This document shows, piece after piece, positions 17,897 through 29,780 of a stretch of 64,000 nucleotides of DNA (positions within the stretch are counted from its first letter, which is position 1; the number at the start of each line of letters is the position of its first letter). This DNA comes from Piscinibacter gummiphilus (GTDB lineage: Bacteria > Pseudomonadota > Gammaproteobacteria > Burkholderiales > Burkholderiaceae_C): contig NZ_CP136336.1 in the NCBI RefSeq assembly GCF_032681285.1, forward strand, positions 310,001-374,000, in the 5' to 3' direction. Position numbers and translations under genes: made by a program. The notes beneath the pieces were generated by a model, which did not search any database, was not told where the DNA came from, and saw only the letters and a program-made list of their open reading frames with translations.

Positions 17897-18196
17897 TTAC
17901 TTCGAGAGGCACTCTTTCATGAAGGCCTGGCGCTCGCTGCCGGGCTTCTTGGTCGCCTTGAAGTCGGCGCTGCAGGTCTTCATCTTGTTCTGCTGCGCGG
18001 TCTTTGCGTCTTTCTCTTTCTTCAGACAGTCGGACATGAACGCCTTGCGCTCGTCGCCCTTCTTGTCGCCGGCTTCCTTGTTGCAGGAAACCATCTTGTT
18101 CTGCTGCTTGGTGGGGCCCGAGGCCGCATCGGCGGCGTGTGCGGAGCCTGCGAAGCCGGCCACGGCCAGGGCGATCGCGCTGAGAAGTGTCTTCAT
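17897..18196 (-). CDS. psiF: PsiF-repeat periplasmic protein
   Basis: A 99-residue secreted protein with a signal peptide (MKTLLSAIALAVAGFAGSAHA). Two PsiF repeats follow (KMVSCNKEAGDKKGDERKAF and KMKTCSADFKATKKPGSERQ), each with a pair of cysteines and Lys-rich surface; the C-terminus is FMKECLSK. In E. coli psiF is phosphate-starvation inducible but its function is unknown. The ATG at 18196 has GGAAGGA upstream. Monocistronic with its own terminator. Confidence 0.88.
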   Translation of the reverse strand: MKTLLSAIALAVAGFAGSAHAADAASGPTKQQNKMVSCNKEAGDKKGDERKAFMSDCLKKEKDAKTAQQNKMKTCSADFKATKKPGSERQAFMKECLSK

Positions 18197-18316
18197 GGAG
18201 TAGTCCTTCCTTCCCGGTGGGGTGTTGACGAGGGTTTCGCCGGGTCGGATTGAAGCACTGCCCCAGAGGCCCAGCAAGGGCTACAACGCAACAGCGCGTT
18301 GTGCGGCTGACGCAGA

Positions 18317-19708
<1,392 letters not shown>

Positions 19709-19840
19709 CTTGGCACCGGCGCCAAGGCCCTGCTTGCCAAATTGAGCACAAAACGTAGCCCATTTTCCCTGGGTCAAACACCGCGCGAGGTCGCTCTTGT
19801 GCAGTGCGGGAGGCCGGGTGTGCCCACTTAGAATCCGCCG

Positions 19841-21511
19841 ATGATCCAAGCCAAACAGGAGCTGCTCGCCGCGCTGGCCGAAGCGCTCGCCGAACTTGCG
19901 CCCGGCACCGCGGTGCCCGCGGCGTTCGAGTCGCCCAAACAAGCCGCCCATGGCGACCTGGCCTGCACGGCTGCGATGCAGCTGGCCAAGCCGCTCAAGA
20001 AGAACCCGCGCGAATTCGCGCAGGCGCTGATCGCCGCACTGCAGCAACGCGCCGCGGTGCAGCAGTGGGTCGACGCGATGGAGATCGCCGGCCCCGGCTT
20101 CATCAACCTGCGCCTGAAAGCCGCTGCCAAGCAGGCCATCGTGCCGCAGGTGCTGCGCGAGGCCGAAGACTTCGGCCGCAAGAGTGCCAACGGGCAGAAG
20201 CTGATGGTCGAGTTCGTCTCGGCCAACCCGACCGGCCCGCTGCACGTGGGCCACGCGCGCCAGGGCGCCCTCGGTGACTCGATCTGCCACCTCTTCGAGA
20301 CACAAGGTTGGAAGGTCCAGCGCGAGTTCTACTACAACGACGCCGGCGTGCAGATCGCCACGCTGGCGATGTCGACACAGGCACGCATCAAGGGCCTGAA
20401 GCCCGGCGACGCCGAGTGGCCCGAGAACGCCTACAACGGCGACTACATCGCCGACGTGGCGGCCGACTACCTCGCGAAGAAGACCATCAAGGCCGACGAC
20501 CGCGAGTTCACCGCCTCGGGCGACCCCGACGACCTCGACAACATCCGCCAGTTCGCCGTGGCCTATCTGCGCCACGAGCAGGACCTCGACCTGCAGGCCT
20601 TCGGCGTGAAGTTCGACCACTACTTCCTCGAGTCGAGCCTGTACACCGACGGCAAGGTCGAGGCCACGGTGCAGAAGCTCATCGCCGCCGGCAAGACCTA
20701 CGAGCATGAAGGCGCGCTGTGGCTCAAGACCACCGACGACGGTGACGACAAGGACCGCGTGATGCGCAAGTCCGACGGCACCTACACCTACTTCGTGCCC
20801 GACGTGGCCTACCACGTGAGCAAATGGGAGCGTGGCTTCACCAAGGTGATCAACTGCCAGGGCACCGACCACTACGGCACCATCGCGCGCGTGCGCGCCG
20901 GCCTGCAAGGCATGGGTGTGGGAATTCCCAAGGGCTACCCCGACTACGTGCTCAACACCATGGTGCGCGTGGTGCGCGACGGCGCCGAGGTGAAGATCAG
21001 CAAGCGAGCGGGCAGCTACGTGACGCTGCGCGACCTCATCGAGTGGACGAGCCGCGACGCGGTGCGCTTCTTCCTCATCAGCCGCAAGGCCGACACCGAG
21101 TTCACCTTCGACGTGGACCTCGCGCTCAAGCAGAACGACGAGAACCCGGTGTTCTACGTGCAGTACGCGCATGCGCGCATCTGCTCGGTGCTGGCGCAGC
21201 GTGCCGACGAAGACCTGGCGCAAGCCGACTTCGCGCTGCTCGGCGCGCCGACCGAGGTGGCGCTGATGCAAAAGCTCGCCGAATACCCCGAGATGCTGGA
21301 GCGTGCCGCCAACGACCTCGCGCCGCACGATGTGGCCTTCTATTTGCGCGACGTGTCGGCCAGCTTCCACAGCTACTATGCCGCCGAGCGTTTCCTGCTG
21401 GACGACAACGCCGCGCTCACCCGGGCCCGGCTGGCGCTGCTGGCTGCGACACGCCAGGTGCTGCGCAACGGCCTCACGCTCCTCGGCGTGAGCCACCCCG
21501 ACAAGATGTGA
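19841..21511 (+). CDS. argS: Arginyl-tRNA synthetase
   Basis: A 556-residue class Ia synthetase that charges tRNA-Arg. The HIGH motif is [15 protein letters not shown], preceded by a YNDAG-containing insert typical of ArgRS ([10 protein letters not shown]). The KMSKS-like region is [10 protein letters not shown], as in many ArgRS enzymes. The C-terminal DALR-like anticodon domain contains [19 protein letters not shown] at 19829-19834 lies only 6 bases before the ATG, so if it is a -10 element the mRNA would be nearly leaderless. First gene of the forward run argS-SPOR-dsbA. Confidence 0.97.
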   Translation: MIQAKQELLAALAEALAELAPGTAVPAAFESPKQAAHGDLACTAAMQLAKPLKKNPREFAQALIAALQQRAAVQQWVDAMEIAGPGFINLRLKAAAKQAIVPQVLREAEDFGRKSANGQKLMVEFVSANPTGPLHVGHARQGALGDSICHLFETQGWKVQREFYYNDAGVQIATLAMSTQARIKGLKPGDAEWPENAYNGDYIADVAADYLAKKTIKADDREFTASGDPDDLDNIRQFAVAYLRHEQDLDLQAFGVKFDHYFLESSLYTDGKVEATVQKLIAAGKTYEHEGALWLKTTDDGDDKDRVMRKSDGTYTYFVPDVAYHVSKWERGFTKVINCQGTDHYGTIARVRAGLQGMGVGIPKGYPDYVLNTMVRVVRDGAEVKISKRAGSYVTLRDLIEWTSRDAVRFFLISRKADTEFTFDVDLALKQNDENPVFYVQYAHARICSVLAQRADEDLAQADFALLGAPTEVALMQKLAEYPEMLERAANDLAPHDVAFYLRDVSASFHSYYAAERFLLDDNAALTRARLALLAATRQVLRNGLTLLGVSHPDKM

Positions 21512-21521
21512 CGGAGACCGA

Positions 21522-22166
21522 ATGAAAAAGCTTGTTCGTAGCACCCCTGGCCGCCAGCGCGGCAGCTTCGTGCTGGGCCTGATCGTCGGCCTGCTGGTCG
21601 GTCTGGCGCTGGCGCTCGGCGTCGCGCTCTACATCGCCAAGGTGCCGGTGCCCTTCGTCAACAAGGTGCCGCAGCGCACCGCCGAGCAGGACGCCGCCGA
21701 AGCCGAGAAAAACAAGAATTGGGATCCGAACAGCTCGCTCTACAACAAGGTGCCGGTGGCGCGCCCCGGCGCCACCTCCAGCGGCGTGGTGAGCCCGCCG
21801 CCGGCCGGGTCGGCCGTGCTGCCGCCCGGTGGCGCACCCAATGCGGCCGCGAGCGCAACCAAGCCCGACCCGGCGGCCATCCTGGCGGGCAAGTTGCCGC
21901 CCGACGCGTCCACCAAACCCGGCAGCGATGCGTTGAGCTATTTCATCCAGGCCGGCGCCTTCGGGCGCATCGAAGATGCGGAGGCCCAGCGCGCGAAGCT
22001 GGCGATGTCGGGCTACCAGGCCAAGGTCACCGAGCGCGAGCAGTCCGGCCGCACGGTGTACCGCGTGCGGCTCGGGCCCTTCGACAAGAAGGAAGAAGCC
22101 GCACAAGTGAAGGAAAAGCTCGAAAGCACCGGCGTGGAGTCGGCGCTGGTGCAGGTCCAGAAATGA
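21522..22166 (+). CDS. SPOR-domain membrane protein (FtsN-like)
   Basis: A 214-residue protein. It has a short basic cytoplasmic start, one transmembrane helix (GSFVLGLIVGLLVGLALALGV), a Pro/Ala-rich periplasmic linker and a C-terminal SPOR domain (about residues 140-214: SYFIQAGAFGRIEDAEAQRA ... VYRVRLGPF). SPOR domains bind denuded septal peptidoglycan, so a role at the division site is likely. It begins 10 bases after argS and 77 bases before dsbA. In many betaproteobacteria a SPOR gene sits between argS and dsbA, so the order is conserved rather than unusual. Confidence 0.9.
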   Translation: MKKLVRSTPGRQRGSFVLGLIVGLLVGLALALGVALYIAKVPVPFVNKVPQRTAEQDAAEAEKNKNWDPNSSLYNKVPVARPGATSSGVVSPPPAGSAVLPPGGAPNAAASATKPDPAAILAGKLPPDASTKPGSDALSYFIQAGAFGRIEDAEAQRAKLAMSGYQAKVTEREQSGRTVYRVRLGPFDKKEEAAQVKEKLESTGVESALVQVQK

Positions 22167-22243
22167 TCCAGACATGAAGGTTTGAACCAATCGAGGCCAG
22201 CTGTACTCCACACCCCGTCCAATCACCCCAACTCACACACCAC

Positions 22244-22894
22244 ATGAACCGTCGCGACTTCTCTGCACACCTGATGGGCCTGGGGCTCGGTGCCACCGCC
22301 CTGTCGGCCAGCCTGCCCGCGCTGGCGCAGGAAAAGCCTGTCGAAGGCAAGCAATACGTGAAGCTGGGGTCGCCGGCGCCCGTGAGCGCCCCGGCCGGCA
22401 AGATCGAGGTCATCGAGTTCTTTTGGTACAACTGCCCGCACTGCGCCGCCTTCGAGCCCAACCTCGACGCCTGGCAGAAGAAGCTGCCCGCCGACGTGGC
22501 CTTCCGCCGCGTGCCGGTGGCCTTCCGCGAGATGTATGCGCCGCAGCAGCAGTTCTTCTACGCGATCGAAGCGCTGGGCAAGGTCGAGGCGCTGCACCGC
22601 AAGGTCTTCTATTCCATCCACAACGAGCGCGCCCCGCTGGAGAAGCCCGACCAGATGGTCGCCTTCATGGAAAAGAACGGCGTGCCCAAGGCGCAATTCC
22701 TCGAGGTCTTCAACTCCTTCGCGGTGCAGACCAAGGCCAAACAGGCGACCCGCCTGGCCGACGCCTACAAGATCGACGGCGTGCCCGCCATGGGCATCCA
22801 CGGCAAGTTCTTCACCTCGGGCACCATCGCCGGCACGCCGGAGAAGGCCTTGCAGGTCACCGAATACCTGGTGCAGACGCTGCGCAAGGGCTGA
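22244..22894 (+). CDS. dsbA: Thiol:disulfide interchange protein DsbA
   Basis: A 216-residue periplasmic oxidase. The signal peptide carries a twin-arginine-like motif NRRDFSAHL before a hydrophobic stretch ending at LPALAQ, so Tat export is possible. The thioredoxin fold active site is YNCPHCAAF (CPHC, as in E. coli DsbA) near residue 63, and the cis-Pro loop is DGVPAMGI. It introduces disulfides into exported proteins, which in this genome would include the two lipases with paired cysteines. A strong terminator follows 13 bases after the stop. Confidence 0.93.
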   Translation: MNRRDFSAHLMGLGLGATALSASLPALAQEKPVEGKQYVKLGSPAPVSAPAGKIEVIEFFWYNCPHCAAFEPNLDAWQKKLPADVAFRRVPVAFREMYAPQQQFFYAIEALGKVEALHRKVFYSIHNERAPLEKPDQMVAFMEKNGVPKAQFLEVFNSFAVQTKAKQATRLADAYKIDGVPAMGIHGKFFTSGTIAGTPEKALQVTEYLVQTLRKG

Positions 22895-22906
22895 TCGGTT
22901 CTGCGT

Positions 22907-22935
22907 GAAAAGGCCGCTGGGAAGCGGCCTTTTTT
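22907..22935 (+). terminator. Terminator after dsbA
   Basis: AAAAGGCCGCT and AGCGGCCTTTT form an 11-bp stem around a four-base loop, followed by further T. It ends the argS-SPOR-dsbA run and separates it from lptA. Confidence 0.85.
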
Positions 22936-22998
22936 CCCTGCGATCCGGGCGTGTTCCGCGGATCTGTGGCTAGAATGGCCTGCAAGTTTCATGCCGCC

Positions 22999-23621
22999 AT
23001 GAGCCATCTTTCATCCCCCATTTTGGTCAGTTCGAAAGCCCGCCACTGGCTGGTCACGGGCTTGTTGCTGTGCAGCATCGTGCTGCCCGCCCAGGCCGAG
23101 AAGGCCGATCGCTTCCAGAAGATGGAGGTCGAGTCCGACCAGCCGGGCAAGGTCGACCTGCAGAACCAGATCGTCGTCTTCAACGGCAATGTGGTGGTGA
23201 GCAAGGGCACGATGAGCATCCGCGCCGGCCGCATCGAGGTGCGCGAGACGCCCGATGGCTACCACCACGCCACGGCCCTCGGGGCACCCGGCGCGCTTGC
23301 CACCTTCCGCCAGAAGCGCGAGGGGGTCGACGAGTACATCGAAGGCGAGGCCGAGAAGCTGGAATACGACAGCAAGGCCGACACCATCCGCTTCACCGGC
23401 AAGGCGTCGGTGAAACGCCTGCGCGGCAAGACGGTGGCCGACGAGGTGAGCGGCGCGCAGATCACCTACGACAACACCGCCGAACTCTTCACCGTGGCCG
23501 GCGGCGCGTCCGCCGTGACCCCCGGCAACCCGACCGGCCGCGTGCGCGCCGTGCTCTCGCCGCGCCAGGACAGCCCGGCGGCGGCCGAGGCCGCCTCAGC
23601 CGTGCCCCCGGGAGCACGCCG

Positions 23622-23625
<4 letters not shown>
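22999..23625 (+). CDS. lptA: Lipopolysaccharide transport periplasmic protein LptA
   Basis: A 208-residue periplasmic OstA-fold protein that bridges inner and outer membrane during LPS transport. Signal segment HWLVTGLLLCSIVLPAQA is followed by ADRFQKMEVESDQ and typical jellyroll strands (VVFNGNVVVSKGTMSIRAGR, EYIEGEAEKLEYD, DTIRFTGKASVKR). The ATG at 22999 is preferred; 22978 is an in-frame alternative. TAGAAT at 22971-22976 could be its -10 element. The gene overlaps lptB. The usual upstream lptC is absent from this locus. Confidence 0.9.
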
Positions 23626-24401
<776 letters not shown>

Positions 24402-24410
24402 GGGTCGAGC

Positions 24411-25931
24411 ATGAAGCCGTCCCTGCAGGTCCGCCTTTCCCAGCATCTCGCGCTCACGCCGCAACTGCAGCAGTCCATCCGGCTGCTGCAACTCTCGACG
24501 CTCGAGCTGCACCAGGAAGTCGAGCAGATGCTCGAGGCCAACCCCTTCCTTGAAGTGGAAGAGGACAGCGGCCCCGCGTTCGAGCCGATGACCGAGCGCC
24601 TGAGTGCGTCCGAGCAGGCCGGCGAGCGCGAGACCGAGCGCGCCAGCGAAGTCGACTCCGGCGGCAGCGACGACACCCCCGGCGTCGACAACGTCGAACT
24701 CGGTGCCACCGAGCGCGACGACTGGGAGAACGGCACCGAGCGCGACGATTTCGACGGCATCCGCGAGCAGCCGAGCAGCAGCTCGTCGAGCAACAACGAC
24801 AACGACGACTTCGACCCCCACGAGCGCAACAACGTCGGCGAGAGCCTGCAGGACCACCTGCATCGCCAGCTGCTGGGCATGCGCCTGTCCGGCGAAGACA
24901 CCGCCGCGGTGAAGGTGCTGATCGAGTCGCTCAACGACGACGGCTACCTCGACGATCCTCTGGAAGACATCGCCGCGAGCCTCGCCGAAGGCGAAGAGGA
25001 ACGCGAAGAGCTGCTCGAGCGCCTGCGCTGCGCCCTCAAGTGGCTGCAGAACATGGAGCCGCTCGGCGTGGGCGCACGCGACCTCTCCGAATGCCTGTCG
25101 CTTCAGCTGCGCGCCACGCCGCGCTGCGAGGCGCAGATGATCGCCATCATGATCTGCAAGCAGCACCTGGAGCTGCTCGCCCGGCGCGACCTGAAGAAGC
25201 TCATGGCCGCCACCGGCGCCGACGAAGACCTCATCAAGGAAGCGCAGGCGCTGATCGTGACCTGCGAGCCCAAGCCCGGCCGCCAGTTCGCGCGTGCCGA
25301 GGCCAACATCATCGTGCCCGACGTGATCGTGCAGAAGGCGGGTCGCAACTGGAAGGTGGTGCTCAACCCGGAGGTGATGCCCAAGCTGCGCATCAACGAC
25401 CTCTACGCACAGGCCATCCGCGGCAACCGCGGCGCGGGCGGTGCCAACGGGGCTTTGAGCTCGCGTCTGCAGGAAGCGCGCTGGTTCATGAAGAACATCC
25501 AGCAGCGCTTCGACACCATCCAGCGTGTGAGCCAGGCCATCGTCGAGCGCCAGAAGAGTTTCTTCACCCACGGCGAGATCGCGATGAAGCCGCTGGTGCT
25601 GCGCGAGATCGCCGACGAGCTCGGCCTGCATGAGTCGACCATCTCGCGCGTGACCACCGCCAAGTACATGGCGACGATGTTCGGCACCTTCGAGCTCAAG
25701 TACTTCTTCGGCTCCTCGCTCAACACCGAGGCCGGCGGCAACGCGTCGAGCACCGCGGTGCGGGCGCTCATCAAGCAGCTCGTGGCCGCCGAAGACACCG
25801 CCAAGCCGCTGTCGGACAGCCAGCTCTCGAAGATGCTCGAAGAGCAGGGCATCCAGGTGGCGCGACGCACGGTCGCGAAGTACCGCGAAGCGCTGCGCAT
25901 CGCACCGGCCAACCTGCGAAAGGCGATGTGA
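24411..25931 (+). CDS. rpoN: RNA polymerase sigma-54 factor
   Basis: A 506-residue sigma factor for -24/-12 promoters. Region I is Gln/Leu-rich (SLQVRLSQHLALTPQLQQSI, LEANPFLE). An acidic, Ser/Asn-rich region II (residues about 45-150) is long. The core-binding domain, the extended helix-turn-helix (HESTISRVTTAKYM) and the RpoN box ARRTVAKYRE near the C-terminus are intact. It begins 9 bases after lptB. In most proteobacteria hpf, ptsN and hprK follow directly; here they lie about 25 kb away on the other strand, and an RNA methyltransferase gene follows instead. Confidence 0.97.
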   Translation: MKPSLQVRLSQHLALTPQLQQSIRLLQLSTLELHQEVEQMLEANPFLEVEEDSGPAFEPMTERLSASEQAGERETERASEVDSGGSDDTPGVDNVELGATERDDWENGTERDDFDGIREQPSSSSSSNNDNDDFDPHERNNVGESLQDHLHRQLLGMRLSGEDTAAVKVLIESLNDDGYLDDPLEDIAASLAEGEEEREELLERLRCALKWLQNMEPLGVGARDLSECLSLQLRATPRCEAQMIAIMICKQHLELLARRDLKKLMAATGADEDLIKEAQALIVTCEPKPGRQFARAEANIIVPDVIVQKAGRNWKVVLNPEVMPKLRINDLYAQAIRGNRGAGGANGALSSRLQEARWFMKNIQQRFDTIQRVSQAIVERQKSFFTHGEIAMKPLVLREIADELGLHESTISRVTTAKYMATMFGTFELKYFFGSSLNTEAGGNASSTAVRALIKQLVAAEDTAKPLSDSQLSKMLEEQGIQVARRTVAKYREALRIAPANLRKAM

Positions 25932-25943
25932 GGTGACAAGCTA

Positions 25944-27188
25944 ATGGCGCTGCCACTCTTCCTGCCTTGCGCGGCCGGTGTCGAGCCGCTGCTGGCCGAC
26001 GAGGTGAAGCGCATCCTGCCGGGCCGCGAGGTGCATGTCGGCCGTGGGGGCGTGGGCGTCGATGGCGACCCGGCCGACGTGATGGCGCTCAACCTGGAAA
26101 GCCGCCTCGCGCAGCGTGTGCTGGCCGAAGTGGCCTCGGGCCCGTACTTCGCCGAAGACGACATCTACGCGCTGGCCCGAGGTGTGGACTGGACGCAATG
26201 GATCACCCCGCAGCACACGCTGCGTGTGGACACCACCGCCCACCGCAGCCCGCTGCGCAGCCTGAACTTCGTCGCGCTTCGCGTGAAAGACGCAGTCTGC
26301 GACGTGCTGCGCGACGCGACCGGCGAGCGCCCGAGCGTCGACACGCGCCACCCCGACCTGCCCCTCTCGCTGCACCTCGGCGAAACCCACGCTTCGGTCT
26401 ACGTCGACACCTCCGGCGAAGCGCTCTTCAAGCGTGGCTGGCGCGAAGACAAGGGTGAGGCCCCGCTCAAGGAAACACTCGCCGCGGCGATGCTCGCGGC
26501 CGCCGGCTGGCGAGGCACGCCCGAGGCGGGTGGCGCCTTGCACGACCCGTGCTGCGGCTCCGGCACGATCGCCATCGAGGCAGCGCAGATCGCCTGCGGC
26601 GTGGCGCCCGGCCTGAAGCGCCGCTTCGCCTTCGAGCGCCTGCTGCCCTTCGCCGACGCCGACAGCCGTGCGCAGTGGCAGCGGCTCAAGAGCCATGCGC
26701 AGTCGCGCATCCACGCGAGTGCGGTGCCGATCTACGCGAGCGATGTGTCGTTTCGCATGGTCGACTTCGCGCGCCGCAACGCGCAGCGCGCAGGGGTGGA
26801 GCACGCCATCCAGTTCAACGGCGGCGATGCGCTGGAGCGGCCGGCTCCGCAGCTGCCCGAAGGCCTCGCCGGCACGCTGATGATCAACCCGCCGTATGGC
26901 GAGCGCATCGACGTGGCCGGCAAGGCGGCGCGGCCGTCGGTGCACGAGCACCCCGACGACAACCGAGCCGCGCCCGACGATTTCTTCCCGCGCCTGGCTG
27001 CGCATTGGAAACGCGCCTACACCCAGCACCCCGCGGGCTGGACGGCCTGGGTGCTGAGCCCCGACATGAAGCTGCCGAGCGCGATGCGCCTGAAGGAATC
27101 GCGCCGCGTGCCGATGTGGAACGGCCCCATCGAGTGCCGCCTCTTCCGCTTCGACCTCGTGGCCGGCTCCGCGCGATCAGTGGTGTGA
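25944..27188 (+). CDS. THUMP-domain 23S rRNA methyltransferase (RlmL N-terminal-like)
   Basis: A 414-residue class I methyltransferase. The N-terminal THUMP RNA-binding domain is followed by a SAM domain with DPCCGSGTIAIEAAQ (motif I) and the catalytic NPPYGERID. This is the arrangement of the RlmL half of E. coli RlmKL, which makes m2G2445 in 23S rRNA; the RlmK half is absent, as in many proteobacteria. It starts 12 bases after rpoN and is probably cotranscribed. Which nucleotide is modified here is inference from homology. Confidence 0.88.
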   Translation: MALPLFLPCAAGVEPLLADEVKRILPGREVHVGRGGVGVDGDPADVMALNLESRLAQRVLAEVASGPYFAEDDIYALARGVDWTQWITPQHTLRVDTTAHRSPLRSLNFVALRVKDAVCDVLRDATGERPSVDTRHPDLPLSLHLGETHASVYVDTSGEALFKRGWREDKGEAPLKETLAAAMLAAAGWRGTPEAGGALHDPCCGSGTIAIEAAQIACGVAPGLKRRFAFERLLPFADADSRAQWQRLKSHAQSRIHASAVPIYASDVSFRMVDFARRNAQRAGVEHAIQFNGGDALERPAPQLPEGLAGTLMINPPYGERIDVAGKAARPSVHEHPDDNRAAPDDFFPRLAAHWKRAYTQHPAGWTAWVLSPDMKLPSAMRLKESRRVPMWNGPIECRLFRFDLVAGSARSVV

Positions 27189-28556
27189 CGGCAGGCTGAA
27201 GTAGAACGTGGCGCCTTGATGGCGCTTGGCCTGTGCCCAAAGGCGCCCACCGTGCCGCTCGACGATGCGCTTGACGATGCTCAGGCCCACCCCGTGCCCC
27301 GGGAATCGCTGGCCGTGCAGACGCTGGAAGGGTTGAAACAGGCGCTCGGCCTCGTCGGCGTCGAAGCCCACGCCGTTGTCGCGCACGAAGCACACCTGCT
27401 CGCCGTCGCGCTCGAAGGCGCCCACCTCCACCTGCGGCGCCGCACCCTCGCGGCTGAACTTGAGCGCGTTGCCGAGCAGGTTCACGTACACCTGCCGCAG
27501 CAGGCCCGGGTCGGCCTCGACCGTGGGAAGCTCGCCCACGCGCACCGGCAGGTCGGCCGCTTCGGGCTGCGCCTGGCGCATCTGCTCCAGCGTGTCGCGT
27601 ACGAAGGCCTGCAGGTCGATCGGTTGCAGGGCCAGGTCGGCATCGTTCACCCGCGCCAGTGCCAGCAGGTCGTTGACGAGCTGCCCGGAGGAATCGGCCT
27701 GCGTGGCGATGACCGCGAGCATGCGCTCGACCGTCGGCAGGTCGTGGCGGGCGAGTGCCTCGCTGGCAAGGCGCGACACCCCGGCGATGCCGCCGAGCGG
27801 GCCGCGCAGGTCGTGCGAGACGCTGCGGTTGAAGCTCTCCAGCCCGGCGACCATCTCGCGCAGCTCGGCGGTGCGCTGGGCCACGCGCTGCTCCAGCGTG
27901 TCGTTGAGCGACTGCAGGGCCGCCTCGGCCTGCTGGCGCCGGGCCAGCTCGTCGGCCGCTTGCTGCTGGGCCCGCAGAAGGCCGGTGGTGAGCACCGTCG
28001 TGCCGCTCACCACCATCGGCACGATCACCGCATAGCGCAGCAGCGGCACGTCGATCAGCCCCTGCCACGCGGCCACCAGCACGGCGGGGTACAGCATCAT
28101 CGCGAGGAACACCAGGCTGTGGCCACGGCCCGGCTCCCGCCGCATGGCCCACAGGGCCAGCAGGCCATGGAAGGTGAGAAAGCCCGCAAACCCCGTGAAC
28201 ATGCCGAGCCGGCCAACCTGGCCGGTGTGCCCCATGACGAGCAGCGCCAGCGCGACCGCCGATGCCACCGCGGCGATGCGCCGGGCGGCCCGCTGCGGCA
28301 CGCCGACGTACTGCACCAGTCCGAGGGTGAACAGCAGCACGGCCGGCACCGCGATGGTCCGCGCCACCAGGTTGGACCTGTCGCCCACGGGCTGCAGCTG
28401 CTGGTCGAAGGCGTAGACCACGCCGATCAGCAGATAGCTCAAGGCGAAGTACGCCGACCACGGCTCACGCTGGCGGCGCCACACGAGGAAGTGCAGCACG
28501 CTCAGCATGCCCGTCGTCAGCGCACCCGCGAGGGCGTAGACCTCGGTCATCTGCAT
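27177..28556 (-). CDS. Membrane sensor histidine kinase (HisKA/HATPase_c)
   Basis: A 459-residue kinase. About six to seven hydrophobic helices occupy residues 5-200. A coiled coil with AEAALQSLNDTLEQRVAQRT precedes the H box SVSHDLRGPLGG (phospho-acceptor His about residue 238). The ATPase domain has NLLGNALKFS, DNGVGFD and GHGVGLSIV. The short linker sequence is typical of phytochrome-like kinases that lack a receiver domain. The start at 28556 follows from the membrane segment beginning VYALAGALTTGM. It ends in a 12-base overlap with the convergent methyltransferase gene. No response regulator is adjacent, so it is an orphan kinase. Confidence 0.88.
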   Translation of the reverse strand: MQMTEVYALAGALTTGMLSVLHFLVWRRQREPWSAYFALSYLLIGVVYAFDQQLQPVGDRSNLVARTIAVPAVLLFTLGLVQYVGVPQRAARRIAAVASAVALALLVMGHTGQVGRLGMFTGFAGFLTFHGLLALWAMRREPGRGHSLVFLAMMLYPAVLVAAWQGLIDVPLLRYAVIVPMVVSGTTVLTTGLLRAQQQAADELARRQQAEAALQSLNDTLEQRVAQRTAELREMVAGLESFNRSVSHDLRGPLGGIAGVSRLASEALARHDLPTVERMLAVIATQADSSGQLVNDLLALARVNDADLALQPIDLQAFVRDTLEQMRQAQPEAADLPVRVGELPTVEADPGLLRQVYVNLLGNALKFSREGAAPQVEVGAFERDGEQVCFVRDNGVGFDADEAERLFQPFQRLHGQRFPGHGVGLSIVKRIVERHGGRLWAQAKRHQGATFYFSLPSHH

Positions 28557-28597
28557 CGTGTCAGTGAACGCCGGAACGGCACATCCGCTGCCTGGGG

Positions 28598-29770
28598 CTA
28601 ACCAGCAGTGGCGAGCGCTCGCCGCTGCCGGCCCAGCCAGATCAGCGTGCCGGCCAGCACGGCCAGCGGCACCAGGGTGCCGAGGTTCATCCAGGTCCAG
28701 CCACCGGTGGTGACGAGCGCACCGGAGCCGAAGGCGGTGAGGGCCATGGTGATGTAGACCCAGAAATCCATGGCTGCCTGCGCGGTCGTGCGCTCTTCTG
28801 GACGGTAGGCTTCGGTGAAGAGCGTGGTGCCGCCGACGTAGAGGAAATTCCAGCCCACGCCGAGCAGCAGCAGGGCGCCGATGAAGTGCATGAGGTCGAT
28901 GCCCGACAGCGCGATCACGACACACGCGATGTTGAGCACCAGGCCCACGACGAGGATCGGCATCACGCCGAAGCGCTTGATGAGGCTGCCGGTGAAGAAG
29001 CTCGGCACGAACATGCCGAGCACGTGCCACTCGAGCACCAGCGCGGCGCTGGAGAACGGGTGCTTGCACTGCGCCATCGCGATCGGCGTGGCCGTCATCA
29101 GCAGGCTCATCACGCCGTAACCGAGCGCACACGCCATCACCGAGGCGATGAACACCGGCTGGCGGGCGATCTCGCGCAGGGGCCGCCCCGGGTGGGTGGC
29201 ACTCGGCAGCGGCAGGGGCGGGAACGGGATGAAGGAGATCACCGCGAGCGCCATCACGGCCACCACGACCAGCGCCGCATACGCGCCGGCAAAGGGCACC
29301 GGCAGCACGTCGCGCGTGAGGTTGGCGAGCTGCGGGCCCACCACGCCGCCGAGGATGCCGCCGGCCAGCACCCAGGAGATCGCACGCTCCTTGAAGGCGG
29401 GCGTGACGAGTTCGGTCGCCGCGAAGCGGTAGAGGCCGGCGCTCGCGTTGTAGTAGCCCGCGATCACCGTGCCGGCCACCAGCCACCAGAACTGGTGGGC
29501 CATTGCGGCCCAGGCGCACAGTGCGGTCGAGACCATCGCCACCAGCAGGCTCACCTGGAACGCGCGCCTTCGGCCCCAGGCTCGGTGATGGCGGGCCACG
29601 AGGCCGGTGAAGAGCGCGCCGCCCGCCACGTAGCCCATCACCGGCAGCGTGGCCAGCCAGATGTTGGGTGCGAGCTGCAGGCCGACCAGGCCGTTGATCG
29701 CGATGAAGGTGACGTTGTTGATCAGCAGGAAACCCTGGCAGAGGGTCAGCCACAGCAGCGATGCATTCAT
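28598..29770 (-). CDS. MFS transporter (12-TM)
   Basis: A 390-residue major facilitator with about 12 hydrophobic helices, opening LWLTLCQGFLLINNVTFIAI. The loop RHHRAWGRRRAFQ corresponds to motif A between helices 2 and 3. Charged residues within helices are few, and the substrate cannot be inferred. It lies in a reverse gene run between rsmE (10 bases upstream) and the histidine kinase (41 bases downstream), so these are probably cotranscribed. Confidence 0.82.
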   Translation of the reverse strand: MNASLLWLTLCQGFLLINNVTFIAINGLVGLQLAPNIWLATLPVMGYVAGGALFTGLVARHHRAWGRRRAFQVSLLVAMVSTALCAWAAMAHQFWWLVAGTVIAGYYNASAGLYRFAATELVTPAFKERAISWVLAGGILGGVVGPQLANLTRDVLPVPFAGAYAALVVVAVMALAVISFIPFPPLPLPSATHPGRPLREIARQPVFIASVMACALGYGVMSLLMTATPIAMAQCKHPFSSAALVLEWHVLGMFVPSFFTGSLIKRFGVMPILVVGLVLNIACVVIALSGIDLMHFIGALLLLGVGWNFLYVGGTTLFTEAYRPEERTTAQAAMDFWVYITMALTAFGSGALVTTGGWTWMNLGTLVPLAVLAGTLIWLGRQRRALATAG

Positions 29771-29780
29771 GGGGCGACTT

